From: a virus
Length of the DNA stretch: 28,013 nucleotides
Direction: 5' to 3' (one strand)
Virus record (IMG/VR): IMGVR_UViG_3300028416_000063
Span: 1 to 28,013 of that record
Part shown: in pieces, positions 1-9,800 of the stretch
Numbering within the stretch: position 1 is the first letter of the stretch
Layout of the letters: each line of letters starts with the position of its first letter
Notes under the pieces: model-generated
Database searches by the model: none
What the model saw: only the letters and a program-made list of their open reading frames with translations
What the model was told of the DNA's origin: nothing
Translations under genes and position numbers: made by a program

Positions 1-698
1 TCTAAATCAAAACTGTTGTTTAGATAATCAATAGGCAATGAAGGTGTTTGGCATGCTACTTGTCCATTTAAAATATGAACAGCCATTGAGAACGCAAAAT
101 CATTTCTAAACAGTGTACCAGAACAATTATACAAATAGTAATAGTACTTATAGTTTTCTTTTATATGACTAACTAAAGTGAATAAGTTTTCAGTGTATTC
201 GGATTTTCTAAAGTAAAAGACTGTTGCCCAATACATCGGTATGGAGAAATCGTCAATATAGGAAACGTTGCCGCCATGTCTACCAGCTACGTCCCTATAT
301 TGACAATTAATCATGAAGTCGTTTTCACTACCCCATACTTGGTCAAGAGTGTCACTCATTACAAAGTAATCACAATCTATTACCAAACTTTCTTCGTAAG
401 GTGATAGGTCATATACATCACTACGTGACATATTGACGAAAGGTGCATACTGCGATTGTTGTGCAGTATCTTTGAATAACCTTATATTACTATCTTGTGT
501 TGATGCGGAAATAATAGTTCTATCAAAATATTTGTTTACTAGTTCTTCGTTGTCTAACAATGATTCATTGTTTGTAACTAGGGCTATTTCGTCAAACCCT
601 GATAGATTTTTTCTTACATATCCTGCACATGTACATGCAATTTTTATGTAATCTAGTAAACCATTATTTGTCGCAAAGATTATAATGCCTTTGCTCAT
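1..698 (-). CDS. GT-A-like glycosyltransferase-type protein (partial, 3' end off window)
   Basis: Open from an ATG at 698 to the left edge (about 232 codons, no stop), so the C terminus is missing. The N terminus MSKGIIIFATN followed by a helix, then ALVTNNE and SLVIDCDYFVMSD, is the pattern of a nucleotide-diphospho-sugar transferase Rossmann-like (GT-A) fold. The acidic DCD at residues 108-110 sits where the metal-binding DxD motif is expected. The start overlaps the stop of the upstream gene by one base (TAATG), so the two are probably translationally coupled. Similar proteins occur beside structural genes in marine T4-like phages. A role in glycosylating virion or host surface components is inference; donor and acceptor cannot be read from the sequence. 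The fold call is by eye and the protein could be a non-catalytic relative. Confidence 0.6.
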   Translation of the reverse strand, partial: MSKGIIIFATNNGLLDYIKIACTCAGYVRKNLSGFDEIALVTNNESLLDNEELVNKYFDRTIISASTQDSNIRLFKDTAQQSQYAPFVNMSRSDVYDLSPYEESLVIDCDYFVMSDTLDQVWGSENDFMINCQYRDVAGRHGGNVSYIDDFSIPMYWATVFYFRKSEYTENLFTLVSHIKENYKYYYYLYNCSGTLFRNDFAFSMAVHILNGQVACQTPSLPIDYLNNSFDL

Positions 699-1081
699 TA
701 GATTTCCAAGACCTTCTCAATCTTACGTGAACTACGTAGTTTCTGATAATCATTATAATATTCATTAATGACTTCGAAATACAAACTAGAAATATCTTCT
801 AAAAATTTCTTAGTATCTTCAATTTTAATTGGAATGTCGTTTTTGTCTAAGAGAATTACTTCATCTTTTCCAGACACAACAATCATATTAATAAAATTAA
901 TCAATTCTTGTGATACTTTAAATGTACCACCAGAACTACTATAGTTCAATAAATTCTGTGTTTTAACTTTTAAGTTGTTTTTATTAAGGTTGAAAGTCTG
1001 CATAGTGTTCGAAAACTCTAATGCTCTTTCTAGCCGTTCAAGTTGTTCACTTGAAGGCGTAATAGTTTCTTTATTTGACAT
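698..1081 (-). CDS. Small conserved phage protein, function unknown
   Basis: 127 aa starting MSNKETITPSSEQ. I chose the ATG at 1081 over the in-frame ATG at 1114. AAGGAG lies 8 bases upstream of 1081, and the longer start would fall inside the -10 region of the promoter at 1106-1134. The protein is mostly helical and charged. It has a short Gly/Ser turn (YSSSGGTFKVS, about residues 47-57), a segment VILLDKNDIPIKI, and a C-terminal helix rich in Tyr/Glu/Lys. I recall proteins of this pattern next to structural genes in T4-like marine phages, but I know no function. It is the first gene of a two-gene unit with the glycosyltransferase-like gene downstream (TAATG overlap) and has its own sigma70-type promoter, unlike the upstream fibre-like genes. 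Confidence 0.75.
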   Translation of the reverse strand: MSNKETITPSSEQLERLERALEFSNTMQTFNLNKNNLKVKTQNLLNYSSSGGTFKVSQELINFINMIVVSGKDEVILLDKNDIPIKIEDTKKFLEDISSLYFEVINEYYNDYQKLRSSRKIEKVLEI

Positions 1082-1091
1082 GGTTATACTC

Positions 1092-1115
1092 CTTGTATTC
1101 TTTATATAATACAAG
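1092..1115. repeat. Inverted repeat over promoter -10 region
   Basis: Perfect 8-bp arms (CTTGTATT at 1092-1099, AATACAAG at 1108-1115) around an 8-base loop. It overlaps the -10 of the promoter for the 127-aa gene and ends about 10 bases before its start codon. It could bind a regulator or fold in the leader RNA near the ribosome binding site. Only the symmetry is seen; function is inference. Confidence 0.5.
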
Positions 1116-1134
1116 AAAACAGACTGTTTGTCAA
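1106..1134 (-). promoter_or_regulatory. Sigma70-type promoter with internal palindromes
   Basis: On the minus strand TTGACA (1134-1129) and TATTAT (1111-1106) are separated by 17 bases, a near-ideal sigma70 pair. It lies directly after the stop codon at 1138 and 25 bases before the ATG at 1081. The spacer holds a perfect palindrome, AAACAG-A-CTGTTT (1117-1129), which touches the -35. An inverted repeat, CTTGTATT / AATACAAG (1092-1115, 8-base loop), covers the -10 and start region. Either could be an operator or an RNA hairpin at the 5' end of the transcript. Confidence 0.7.
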
Positions 1135-1137
1135 GCC

Positions 1138-2088
1138 TTAAAGTTCAGAAATGTGTGAAAAAGTCGGAGAGGATAGTTGTACGCCAAGTCCAGATGCATC
1201 TTGGTCATCTGCACGTAGCAAATCTACTTGTACTGATAATGTGCCGGCGACATAATCAGTCAAATTATATTGACTTGTTGCATATGCATCATAGAATTCT
1301 ACTTTAATATCTATTGCATTTGTGCCATTTAATCTAGCATGTACTTCGAATTTGTTATTTGTATAATAACCACTGCTACCATCGCCACCTGATTTTTCAT
1401 ATATTTTAGAATATGCTGATGTTAATGATGTAAATCCACCAGCTGGTGTTCCTACACCACCAGAAGATTCTGTAACGTTGTGTGATAGTTTGACATTTCC
1501 AATGTTTGTAAACATTGTGGCCCAGTCAGTACTTTGCTTATGGGAAACGTCATAATTTGCTAATGAAGTATCTAGTCTTAAATCTCCGCCTGCGTTGAAG
1601 AAATGTCTTCGGTCATCTGCGTTGGCAAAAATTGCAGATACTTCATAAAATATATTTGAATTCCAAGTGTGGATTGCACCAGCACCTGGAACATCATATG
1701 TCTTAGATGATGAAATTTTATTAGACTCTGCGGTCATTTGTGCGATATCAAAATTTAGTTTATTAGCACGAACATTTGTAATGTCTGATAATAAATCTGG
1801 GATTATTTCAATAATTTTGCCTGCAGTTGGGAAAGCAGGGTCACTAGTATCTTCTGGTGAAGCTATACTAGTTCCCTGATGCCTTCCTGCAAACTTAAGA
1901 GCAGTTAGGAGTAACTGCATGTGAGAAGCGTTAATTTTTGTACCACTAGCTACGTGAGGGATAACGAGTTGATTTTGACCATAACCCGAGTCGACCGCAC
2001 CAATTCCAACAATTTCGTTTATATCATCTGCGAAACCGTTATAATCGGATGCTCGTATCTTTCCTCCTAAGTAGTAACTTTGTGGCAT
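1138..2088 (-). CDS. Virion structural protein, tail-fibre-like (paralogue B)
   Basis: 316 aa starting MPQSYYLGGKIRASDYN. AAGAGATAGG lies just upstream of the ATG. The motif HFFNAGGDLRL (residues 162-172), followed by W189 in STDWATMF, belongs to a family I recognise from many phage structural proteins, usually written as FFNxGGEIRF. These proteins are typically annotated as virion or tail-fibre-associated. The N-terminal part contains GYGQNQ and a segment that aligns with the same region of the neighbouring gene at 2124-3029. Downstream blocks (YSKIYEKSGG, the C-terminal SPTFSHISEL) also have counterparts there, so the two are diverged tandem paralogues. It is the last gene of the peripheral structural group before the promoter at 1106-1134. 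Exact position in the virion is unknown. Confidence 0.75.
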   Translation of the reverse strand: MPQSYYLGGKIRASDYNGFADDINEIVGIGAVDSGYGQNQLVIPHVASGTKINASHMQLLLTALKFAGRHQGTSIASPEDTSDPAFPTAGKIIEIIPDLLSDITNVRANKLNFDIAQMTAESNKISSSKTYDVPGAGAIHTWNSNIFYEVSAIFANADDRRHFFNAGGDLRLDTSLANYDVSHKQSTDWATMFTNIGNVKLSHNVTESSGGVGTPAGGFTSLTSAYSKIYEKSGGDGSSGYYTNNKFEVHARLNGTNAIDIKVEFYDAYATSQYNLTDYVAGTLSVQVDLLRADDQDASGLGVQLSSPTFSHISEL

Positions 2089-2117
2089 GCTGTTAACCTA
2101 TCTCTTTTCATCTTGGA

Positions 2118-2132
2118 AACCTATTATAGGTT
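2118..2132 (-). repeat. 15-base perfect palindrome at gene junction
   Basis: AACCTAT-T-ATAGGTT spans the TAA stop codon (2124-2126) of the paralogue A gene, 30 bases before the next ATG. The stem is AT-rich and no U-tract follows on either strand, so it is unlikely to be an intrinsic terminator. An RNA hairpin that limits coupling or marks a processing site is possible. Confidence 0.45.
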
Positions 2133-3029
2133 GTCCGTAATTGTAAATGTTGGATTTGTTAAATTAACAGAACCTGATGTATTACTTAATTTTAATGATG
2201 TTAATGCGACTGTTGAAGTCCCTACTGCCTGGTCAGCGCCTGACCAAGACCATGGGCCTGCATAACCTGACCCAGAACCAGAACGTGCCACGTGTGCATC
2301 TGCTAAAGTAGTTTTAACATAAATGTCGCCACCTGATTTGTAAGCCTCAATAGAAATATAGTTTGAACTATAGTCGCCATCGTTTGCGTATTCTTTCTTA
2401 ATTTCTGCGTAAGAACCACTTAGGTCAGAATACTTTTTACGTGTAGACGTATCAACGTTAGTTGAATCTGTTGCACGTAATGAAATTCTATATGTTCCTA
2501 ATTCTGCTGTTAGTTGTTCCCACGAAGTACCTTGTTGGTTTGAACTTGTATCGCTATGTGATGCTGAAATTCTAATTTCCCCACCTGCTGACATCCACGC
2601 ATTCATGTTTGCTTCACTACCGAAAGCTACTTTAACGATTTGTGTTCTTGTGCCGTTCCAGTTGCTTACTGATTGTGAAGTCTCTGATGTAACACTCATG
2701 TCCCAACCAGTTGAATAATCCCATGGATTATCAAAACGTGTACTGATTGAACTAGTAAATGATGATGCGTCATTATAAAATTGTGCATCGTCAATTACAT
2801 CACCAGCATCAACTGCCGTAAATGGGTTACTAATATTATAAAAATTTGCTACCTTTGCCGCCGCGGAATAGATTGAATCTTGATATGCATCATCGATTGT
2901 ATCTCCCGCAGAAGGGTTAGCCGCAACTGTGTGACTTTGGTTATAGCCACCGCCGACTCCTGTTCCATTCAAAATTGAATTTAAGGTGTCTCTTAGTGTA
3001 CTTAAGTCACTATTTGATATCACCGCCAT
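2124..3029 (-). CDS. Virion structural protein, tail-fibre-like (paralogue A)
   Basis: 301 aa starting MAVISNSDLSTLRDTLN. AGGAG lies 8 bases before the ATG, which makes the start secure. Residues 144-154 (AWMSAGGEIRI) and W170 (GTSWEQLTAEL) match the same GGEIR family motif as the downstream gene. The two proteins also share a GY-N/Q-Q-S/N N-terminal block, a YAEIKKEYANDG / YSKIYEKSGGDG block and a C terminus of the type NPTFTITDNL. The middle of the protein is Ser/Thr-rich and low in Cys, as is usual for beta-rich tail proteins. Two paralogues in tandem could form a hetero-oligomer or recognise two receptors; that is inference. No enzymatic motif is visible. Confidence 0.75.
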   Translation of the reverse strand: MAVISNSDLSTLRDTLNSILNGTGVGGGYNQSHTVAANPSAGDTIDDAYQDSIYSAAAKVANFYNISNPFTAVDAGDVIDDAQFYNDASSFTSSISTRFDNPWDYSTGWDMSVTSETSQSVSNWNGTRTQIVKVAFGSEANMNAWMSAGGEIRISASHSDTSSNQQGTSWEQLTAELGTYRISLRATDSTNVDTSTRKKYSDLSGSYAEIKKEYANDGDYSSNYISIEAYKSGGDIYVKTTLADAHVARSGSGSGYAGPWSWSGADQAVGTSTVALTSLKLSNTSGSVNLTNPTFTITDNL

Positions 3030-3070
3030 GTTTATACTCCTAAATTTGACTAGTCATTAAATTATACTTA

Positions 3071-3080
3071 ACCTCGAGGT
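3071..3080. repeat. ACCTCGAGGT palindrome between structural genes
   Basis: A perfect 10-base palindrome in the 66-base gap between the 223-aa structural gene and paralogue A. Next to it are the shorter symmetries TCCGGA and CTTAGCTAAG. On the minus strand no T-run follows, so I do not call a terminator. It may be an RNA hairpin or a protein site. Confidence 0.35.
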
Positions 3081-3095
3081 ATTTCCGGATTCCTC

Positions 3096-3767
3096 TTAGC
3101 TAAGTTGAATAGTTACCGTATAATCTATAACGATAGTTCTATTCGCTGATAATAACACAGGATGAAATGTTACATGTGTTAGCATCAGGGTCTTTTCTTC
3201 TTGTAACTCTCCGGCGTTAGTGACGCCAGACAATAAACCAATTTCATCAAAAGTAAATGCCGCGACACTATTAGCATCTGTCGAACTATCTGTTTCCGGT
3301 GTACTCACAGTAGGATCAGTTAATTGCAACATACTCTCATAGTCATTGTGCGACAATGTTACTTTGAAATTAATCTTAGAAGTGTTTTCTGGAATAAGTG
3401 TTCCATTAACACTCTCGCCAGGATAAAAAACTGTATTAGTTGTTTCCTGTTGATATGTTTTTGCATATAACTTTGAATTACTCGCTGTCATATCCAATGT
3501 ATCATAAGTTGTGAATACTCTTGGAGAACGGTAAGATAGAGTAGTAGTTGAATTACTCCCACCATTACCAAATGCCATCCAATTGATATATGGTGCTGAA
3601 CCAGTCGAATTGATACTTGTTGGCTTACCAGCAAGTCCAGACGCTAGAACATATGCCATATTTCCTGGATGAATAGCATTTTTCTTGTTTACAAGTACTT
3701 GGCCTGTCTCTTTGTCAGAGATTTTTAGTACACCAACTACTTGTGCTTCTATATTATCTTTAAACAT
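3096..3767 (-). CDS. Virion structural protein, baseplate/fibre-connector type
   Basis: 223 aa starting MFKDNIEAQVVGVLKI. AAGAGAG lies upstream of the ATG and a T4-type late promoter about 30 bases upstream. Blocks I recognise from structural proteins of marine T4-like phages are: a strand carrying DKETGQVLVNKKNAIHPGNM (about residues 18-37), a helix YVLASGLAG, and INWMAFGNGG (about 61-70). They are followed by a beta-rich body and FDEIGLLSG near the end. The family is usually annotated only as structural; a place at the baseplate periphery, connecting to fibres, is inferred from its position between the giant wedge-region gene and the fibre-like paralogues. No catalytic motif is seen. Confidence 0.7.
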   Translation of the reverse strand: MFKDNIEAQVVGVLKISDKETGQVLVNKKNAIHPGNMAYVLASGLAGKPTSINSTGSAPYINWMAFGNGGSNSTTTLSYRSPRVFTTYDTLDMTASNSKLYAKTYQQETTNTVFYPGESVNGTLIPENTSKINFKVTLSHNDYESMLQLTDPTVSTPETDSSTDANSVAAFTFDEIGLLSGVTNAGELQEEKTLMLTHVTFHPVLLSANRTIVIDYTVTIQLS

Positions 3768-3792
3768 TTTTATCTCTCTTAGTAATCTTAAC

Positions 3793-3802
3793 TATTTATC
3801 AA
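3793..3802 (-). promoter_or_regulatory. T4-type late promoter TTGATAAATA
   Basis: On the minus strand TTGATAAATA lies 26 bases before the ATG of the 223-aa structural gene, just after the giant gene ends. It contains NATAAATA, the form of the T4 late promoter reported for marine T4-like phages (T4 itself: TATAAATA). The same ten bases occur upstream of gp25 (17388-17397). T4-type late promoters have no -35 and depend on a phage sigma factor (gp55) and a sliding clamp, neither of which is in this window. Confidence 0.65.
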
Positions 3803-3820
3803 AATACTCTCTATATGGTT

Positions 3821-6800
3821 TTATATCCATTCTGTCTTAAGTTTTCCGTGAAGAACCATTTCAAGTGGCGTATCTAACGCATATACTTTGCTAGTTGATC
3901 CCGGTGCTGTATGCAATCCTGTATAGAGTCCTCTTTCGTCAATAGTAAGGTTTTGACTTGCTTTCTTATTGTATGTCATAAATTCTATAACACCTGTTGT
4001 TTCGTTTTCAAAAGCAATTAGTTTCTTATTCTTCTTAGATGCAGTCTTAAATGATGCTGGTGTATCTACTACAACTGTTGTACCATCAAATGATGTTGCT
4101 GTAGATTCTGCATCAACTCCAATTCTCCAACCACGTCCGAACATGTCATATACGAACATGTATGTTTTGTCGTGCGTTGTCTTCGTTGCATCTGTATATT
4201 GCTTAACCATCACAGTAGATGAATCTAGTATTGTAGGAAGTACAAGACCAGTATCGAACCCGCCTGCTTCGGCAGTATATTCTTGTCTGGTTCTTAATAG
4301 TCTTCCTTGTTCCCATGTTCCGTCTGCGATATCGACATAATTATCTGCATCGATAATCTGCTCATCGCCGCCGTCAATAGTGTCTGATTCAATATAACGT
4401 GAATGGTTACCAAAGTCAAGTGAGATTTCCATTTTTTCTTCAATATCTACATCTGACTTTATAAGTTCGTCTTTTCCGTATATGCGTGTCTTTGTTCGTA
4501 TCTTTGTATGATACGGTTTTGCCTCAGTTAGATATTCTAAAATATCTTCTTCGCTGTCACGTTGATATATAGCATACTGTCTTAAGTCTCTATGATACAT
4601 TGTGATATCAATATAGCTTGATTTGAATATCCAATCTGGATGTGTTTTCTCAGTATACATATAATTAATCATACCAAATAATAGATTGTTAAGAAGATTT
4701 CTCTTAGGATATGTTATTAACAATCCCATTAGTTCGTGTATTTGAACACCTAATGCATTTTCGTAATATTTTGCAGATGCTTGGTCATTCTCTGGAAATA
4801 CTAAATCATTATAAGATAATCTAAGTGCGTTCTTTGAACTATGAACTAAACGCAAAGCACCGTCATGTTCAGCATAATACTCATCGTGTGTAGGCAATTC
4901 TAACTTGAATGATGTTACGCCTTCTTTGTATAATTTTAGCATGTCAAAGTTGCGTGTCTTTGATAGATATCCGTATCTCTTAATTTCTTTGTATTCGTCT
5001 GCTAAGTACCAGTCACCCAATGATAATGCAAGTTGGTCTGGTTCTATAAAATCTTTATAGAATGGGAAGCTACCTGTTAAGTGTTTGTTAGACAACTCTT
5101 TGTTAAGAATTGATGCAAAGTTTTCTCTAGCAATTTGTAGATTCGTAAACCAATTATTTTCTGTAGGTATCATTCTGTAAACTCTTACTACATCGTCTGG
5201 TAATACTGTTACTGACTTAGCAATTAGCAACTTAGCCAAATTTGGATTTGTTGTAGAAATATCAAACCCAATATCTGATGCATCGATTATTTTAGAGTTA
5301 AGTGTAACAACGGTATCATTGATGGTTGCATCGTCTCTGCCGCCGCCATATAAACCTGAAAGAATTGGGAATGTTATAATTGTGTGATTAGGATCACCCA
5401 ACATAGATTGCTCAACTTTCTTCTGGTCATACTGTTCAAAATGAACATTAGCGATACTATCAATCATTTGCCTTTGTAGTTCGCCATCAACTACACTCGT
5501 ATCATATTTTCCGCCTTCTTTGACGAATTTCCAATCTGTGTGTTTGGCTGATATATCTGATGTTACTCTATATTCGATAGAAACATCAATCGATTCGTTT
5601 TCAAATATGTATGCATTGTTGCTTATAAGTATTTTATTATTTGAAATTGGAATAAACTTATTATTAATATCACCGCTTTCAAGTAGCATTTTTATTTCTG
5701 CAATGCTTAATGTCTTACCAGCGACTGGACTGTTTCCCACTTCACTCCAATAGTAGTATTCAGTAATAGATTTATTCTTTGTTGTATCAAAGTACACTTT
5801 GGTTGTGAACTTTGTTATTCCTTCTGGTAATTGTTCGCTCTTAGACCATTGTTTAATATTAATCTCTGAACCTGCAACCAACTTGCCCCAATACTTTGAT
5901 GCAAATGATTCGACTATTAATTTGTTTGCGTCTCCATAATCATTATACCTATAGTAACGTGCGAGTGTAGTGTCCCACCAAATCTTTCCTAAGTTCTCAT
6001 CAAGCCATAGTTCATTGTCTGTTGTAGTATCATACCCAGCCGGATCTTCCCATGTAACGTAATCAATATCTCTTGTTGCTGAACCTGGGAATTTTAAGTT
6101 AAGTGGGTCATATAGTTGATAGTTAAAGAAGTTATTACCATCTTTTATTATCACACGCTTCATGTAATCTACTTCAAGTGTGTTTGCTTGTCTGTTTCTT
6201 ATTAAAAGAGAACCAGTGCTATTTCTGTTTAAGACAGCCCAACCTTCACTTATATAATCATCTGCCCAAATCAAAGCCTCTGCATTTAATCCTAAGTCTG
6301 TATAGAACTCGTCAAATGTTTCAAACAAATAATTAGGAGTAAATCTCATTGACTTCCAACGCATTGCTTTAAAGTTTGCGTTACTTGTAACACTTGTATA
6401 GTCTCTATATAATCCTAACTTAGATAACATTGCGTCTGTGGTTCCGCTAAATGTTAAACTAACTGCACTTGTAGTGAATACCATTCTACCATCACTTGTA
6501 ATATTTACAATGATATCACTTGATTGTGAGTTTATATAATCTTTGAATTCTGATGCACTGCTACTTACTGTTGTAGAATTATTATAAGTTCCTACAAGTA
6601 TACCCAAATCGTTTAATGGATTACCAGTTATATTAGAAAGAACTATACTTGACTGTGAACTAACAATCTGTAATTGTCTGCCCGATGCACTCTTAGATAA
6701 TGTTACACCTGTTACACCCTGTAATGCTTGATTTTGAATATCTTCAATAATATTTGTTAGTGCGTCTACTGTTACAGTAGTTGTAGCAAATCCTAGTCTA

Positions 6801-9800
6801 CCCATAGCGCCCGGTGTTGTTTCTGTAATAACTAAATCTGAATTTGAACTAGAAATTGTTATTGCGTTACCTGATGCTGATGCGTCTACAATACCCAACG
6901 CATTGATTTGATTAACAACCGATTGTGCAGTTGGATTACTTGTTGCACTATAATTACCAGCAGTCATGCCTAACACCGACAATGCTGTCCCAGCCAATGT
7001 CATTGTGTTGTTTGTACTTGCAATAGTTAACAATCCGCCCGCTGATACAGTAGATGTTATACCTGATATTGTAGATAGTTCTGTAGCAATATTTTTAAAC
7101 TTACTTTGTTTATATGATGAAGTAGTTGATAAACCCAAGTCAGTTAGTGCGGAACCTGATAGTTCAAGTACACCACTTGTTGTAGTTAATATTAACTCAT
7201 CATTCGCTGTTTTACTTGCAATAACATCAAGACTATTCGTATTAATGTTTAGTATAACTGCATCTATATCATCTGCCGCGGTTAGTGATAGCAATGTTCC
7301 ATTAACCTGTAGTGGTTTGTTTTGAGGTATAGTTGGCGCTGAAACAGTTCCAGTAACAGTTAAGTCTGCAAAAGACTTTGTTGTTCCATCAACGACAATA
7401 GTATCACCTGATGCAACCGCAGTTGTTTCTGTCACAGATGAAGTCTCGCTGATGCTAGAAATTGCACTATATCCAATAGTCAATGGTGTACCATCAATTT
7501 CAATTATGTCATCTTTGACTGACGCTAACGCCGATGTTGCTGTTGCTGTTGTTCCTCTAAATGTAACAACTGTATTCGAGTTTACAATAGTTCCATTGTT
7601 TCCATATACAACCATTTGCATTTTTTCATTTGCTGATATTACCGGATCAACTGTTGCACCGTCACCACCTATTGCAATTCCACTTGATACTGAACCAGAC
7701 CCTGGTGTGTAAGTATAGCTTATGCCATCAATTACTAATGCATCACCTGATGCAAATACTGGGTTACTTACTGAGCCTATTGCTTCAACTCCTTGTGAGG
7801 ATGAAGTTGGTACAAACAAACTGCTAGATGTTGAACTATCGATTTCTACAATAAGAGGTTCATAATTTAATTCAAATACTAGGTACTCATATATTGTAAT
7901 TCCGCCTACTTCTTTTGTGCCGTTGCTTACTAGATAATAATAATCTGCAATTTCTGGATCAATAGTTTCATTTTTAATTTTTATATATACGCTATCAACG
8001 ATATCAATTTCATTTACTAAACCCAAATATAACTGATTGTCTTCTGTTTCACCAACATAAGAAATTTCTGCTACTTCACTTAAGCGTCTTACGTCCCATT
8101 CACGTATTGGGTCGAACTGCAACCAAGCTGTATCGCCTTCATATAATGTATTGGCATTCAATGATGTTAAATCATATTCTGTTTTTACTGTGTAATTAAC
8201 GTCATTTCCATCCACATATCCTGTAGTTCTAATTGGAAATTCTTTTGTAATATCTCTGTACACAAAAGGCCTAGGAAGCGTATCAAATTCTACAGCATGT
8301 GGGTCACTTAAAATGTCAATAGTGTTGACAGACTTAGTTATATTATATCCGTTGTTTACTTTACCATAGTCATCTACTTTTATTGCCCAAACATCTTGGT
8401 GAGTAATATCTTTGAAGTTACTATTGTTGTTAATAATTCTGTTAATAGAAGACTCAGTTCCTTTATGTGCCAAGAAGCCTTTATAGAATTCTAACGCACT
8501 TTCTCTTTCAATGCCGTGATTGCTTAAGTATGCTCGTTTGTTATATCCTATTTGTGAACCTTTTAGCCCATTTATTGCTTCCAAACTTTGGTCAATAAGT
8601 GTATCTCTGTAATACTTTGACTCTTCTGCCATTGTTTCAAAGTTAGGTATTAGTTCATCGCCGTATGTTAAATAACCGTCAACTGTTAAAGTTCCGTCCC
8701 AATCTGACTGCCTATTACAATCAATTTGCATACGTAAGTTTCTATTGTGCATATGAGGATCATATATTATGTCACCATAACTATCTACTCTGTCTACTAC
8801 AAACGCATGTTCTACGTCTTGTATATCAATCTTCATCCCGTATACCGGAACATTACTTCTAAAGTTTATGGCCTTGCCATCTGTTGTGAATGATATTTCT
8901 GAGTTTGGAATTAATCTTCCAGATGCATCTACAACACGATAGAAGTTTTTATGTGTTTCTTTTCTAACTGATGCGACACCATATGGTGCAGTGAAACTAC
9001 CTGTTAATAATACAGGAGATAGTGTAATAAAGTCTCCTGGTTCATGTGTCTCTGAACTCCATTCTAAGAATTTTAATAAAAGCTGTTTAAAGTCAATGGT
9101 GTTTCCATCTTCATCTATATCCGTAAATCCCCAACCTATCAGTCCTAAATATTCCTGATAGCCTACCATCAAGTGTGCGACATCATCTATCGAAGTTAAA
9201 ATATCACCATAGTTGAATGTTTTTACAGCATCATTTTTAAACTTTTTCCAACCGTATGCTGTAACTACATTAGTAACTGGCCATTCTACTAGCTGTTTCC
9301 AATCCTCAATGTTATCATCTATCAATGTAGTAGATGTATGTGCATTTAGACAAACATAAGGCTGTCCTTGATATTTCATATAAGAATCTTGTCTATAATA
9401 GTTTCCTTGTTGCCAATCAGAAAGATGCATTCTGTCACCTTTAGTACTGAATGCCTTTTCGCCAGATGTTCTATCCCAATCCATTGCAAAGAATGTAGGA
9501 TTGATATCGTCATATCCTTGTATTCTATATCCAAATGATTGTGTCTTTGGTTGAGAGATAAGAGACCATGCTTGATAATCAAATTGAATTATAGGACTTG
9601 ATTGTTGTTCTTTTGCTGTCTGTGACTCTGCTATTCTTCTGTAATATTTGCCGTCAAACTCATTTAAGACAATATCACCTTTTAGATATGTCATAGTATT
9701 TGCTTTTGAATATACCGGATGAGGGCTATCTAATGAAACTTTTTCAATAACAATAGCACTGAAAAATTCACTTCTATTCGGCTCACCAGAATGTATTACT

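Noticed and set aside
2118-2132. TATAAT within the palindrome as a promoter -10 for the 316-aa gene
   Set aside because: No acceptable -35 lies 16-18 bases upstream on the minus strand, and the hexamer follows from the symmetry of the hairpin.
3060-3095. Hairpin-rich gap as an intrinsic terminator
   Set aside because: Several small palindromes are present but no T-run follows on either strand.
6395-7270. DNA-level tandem repeats or slippage region in the giant gene
   Set aside because: Unit spacing varies (166-189 bases) and nucleotide identity is low. Only the protein pattern repeats.
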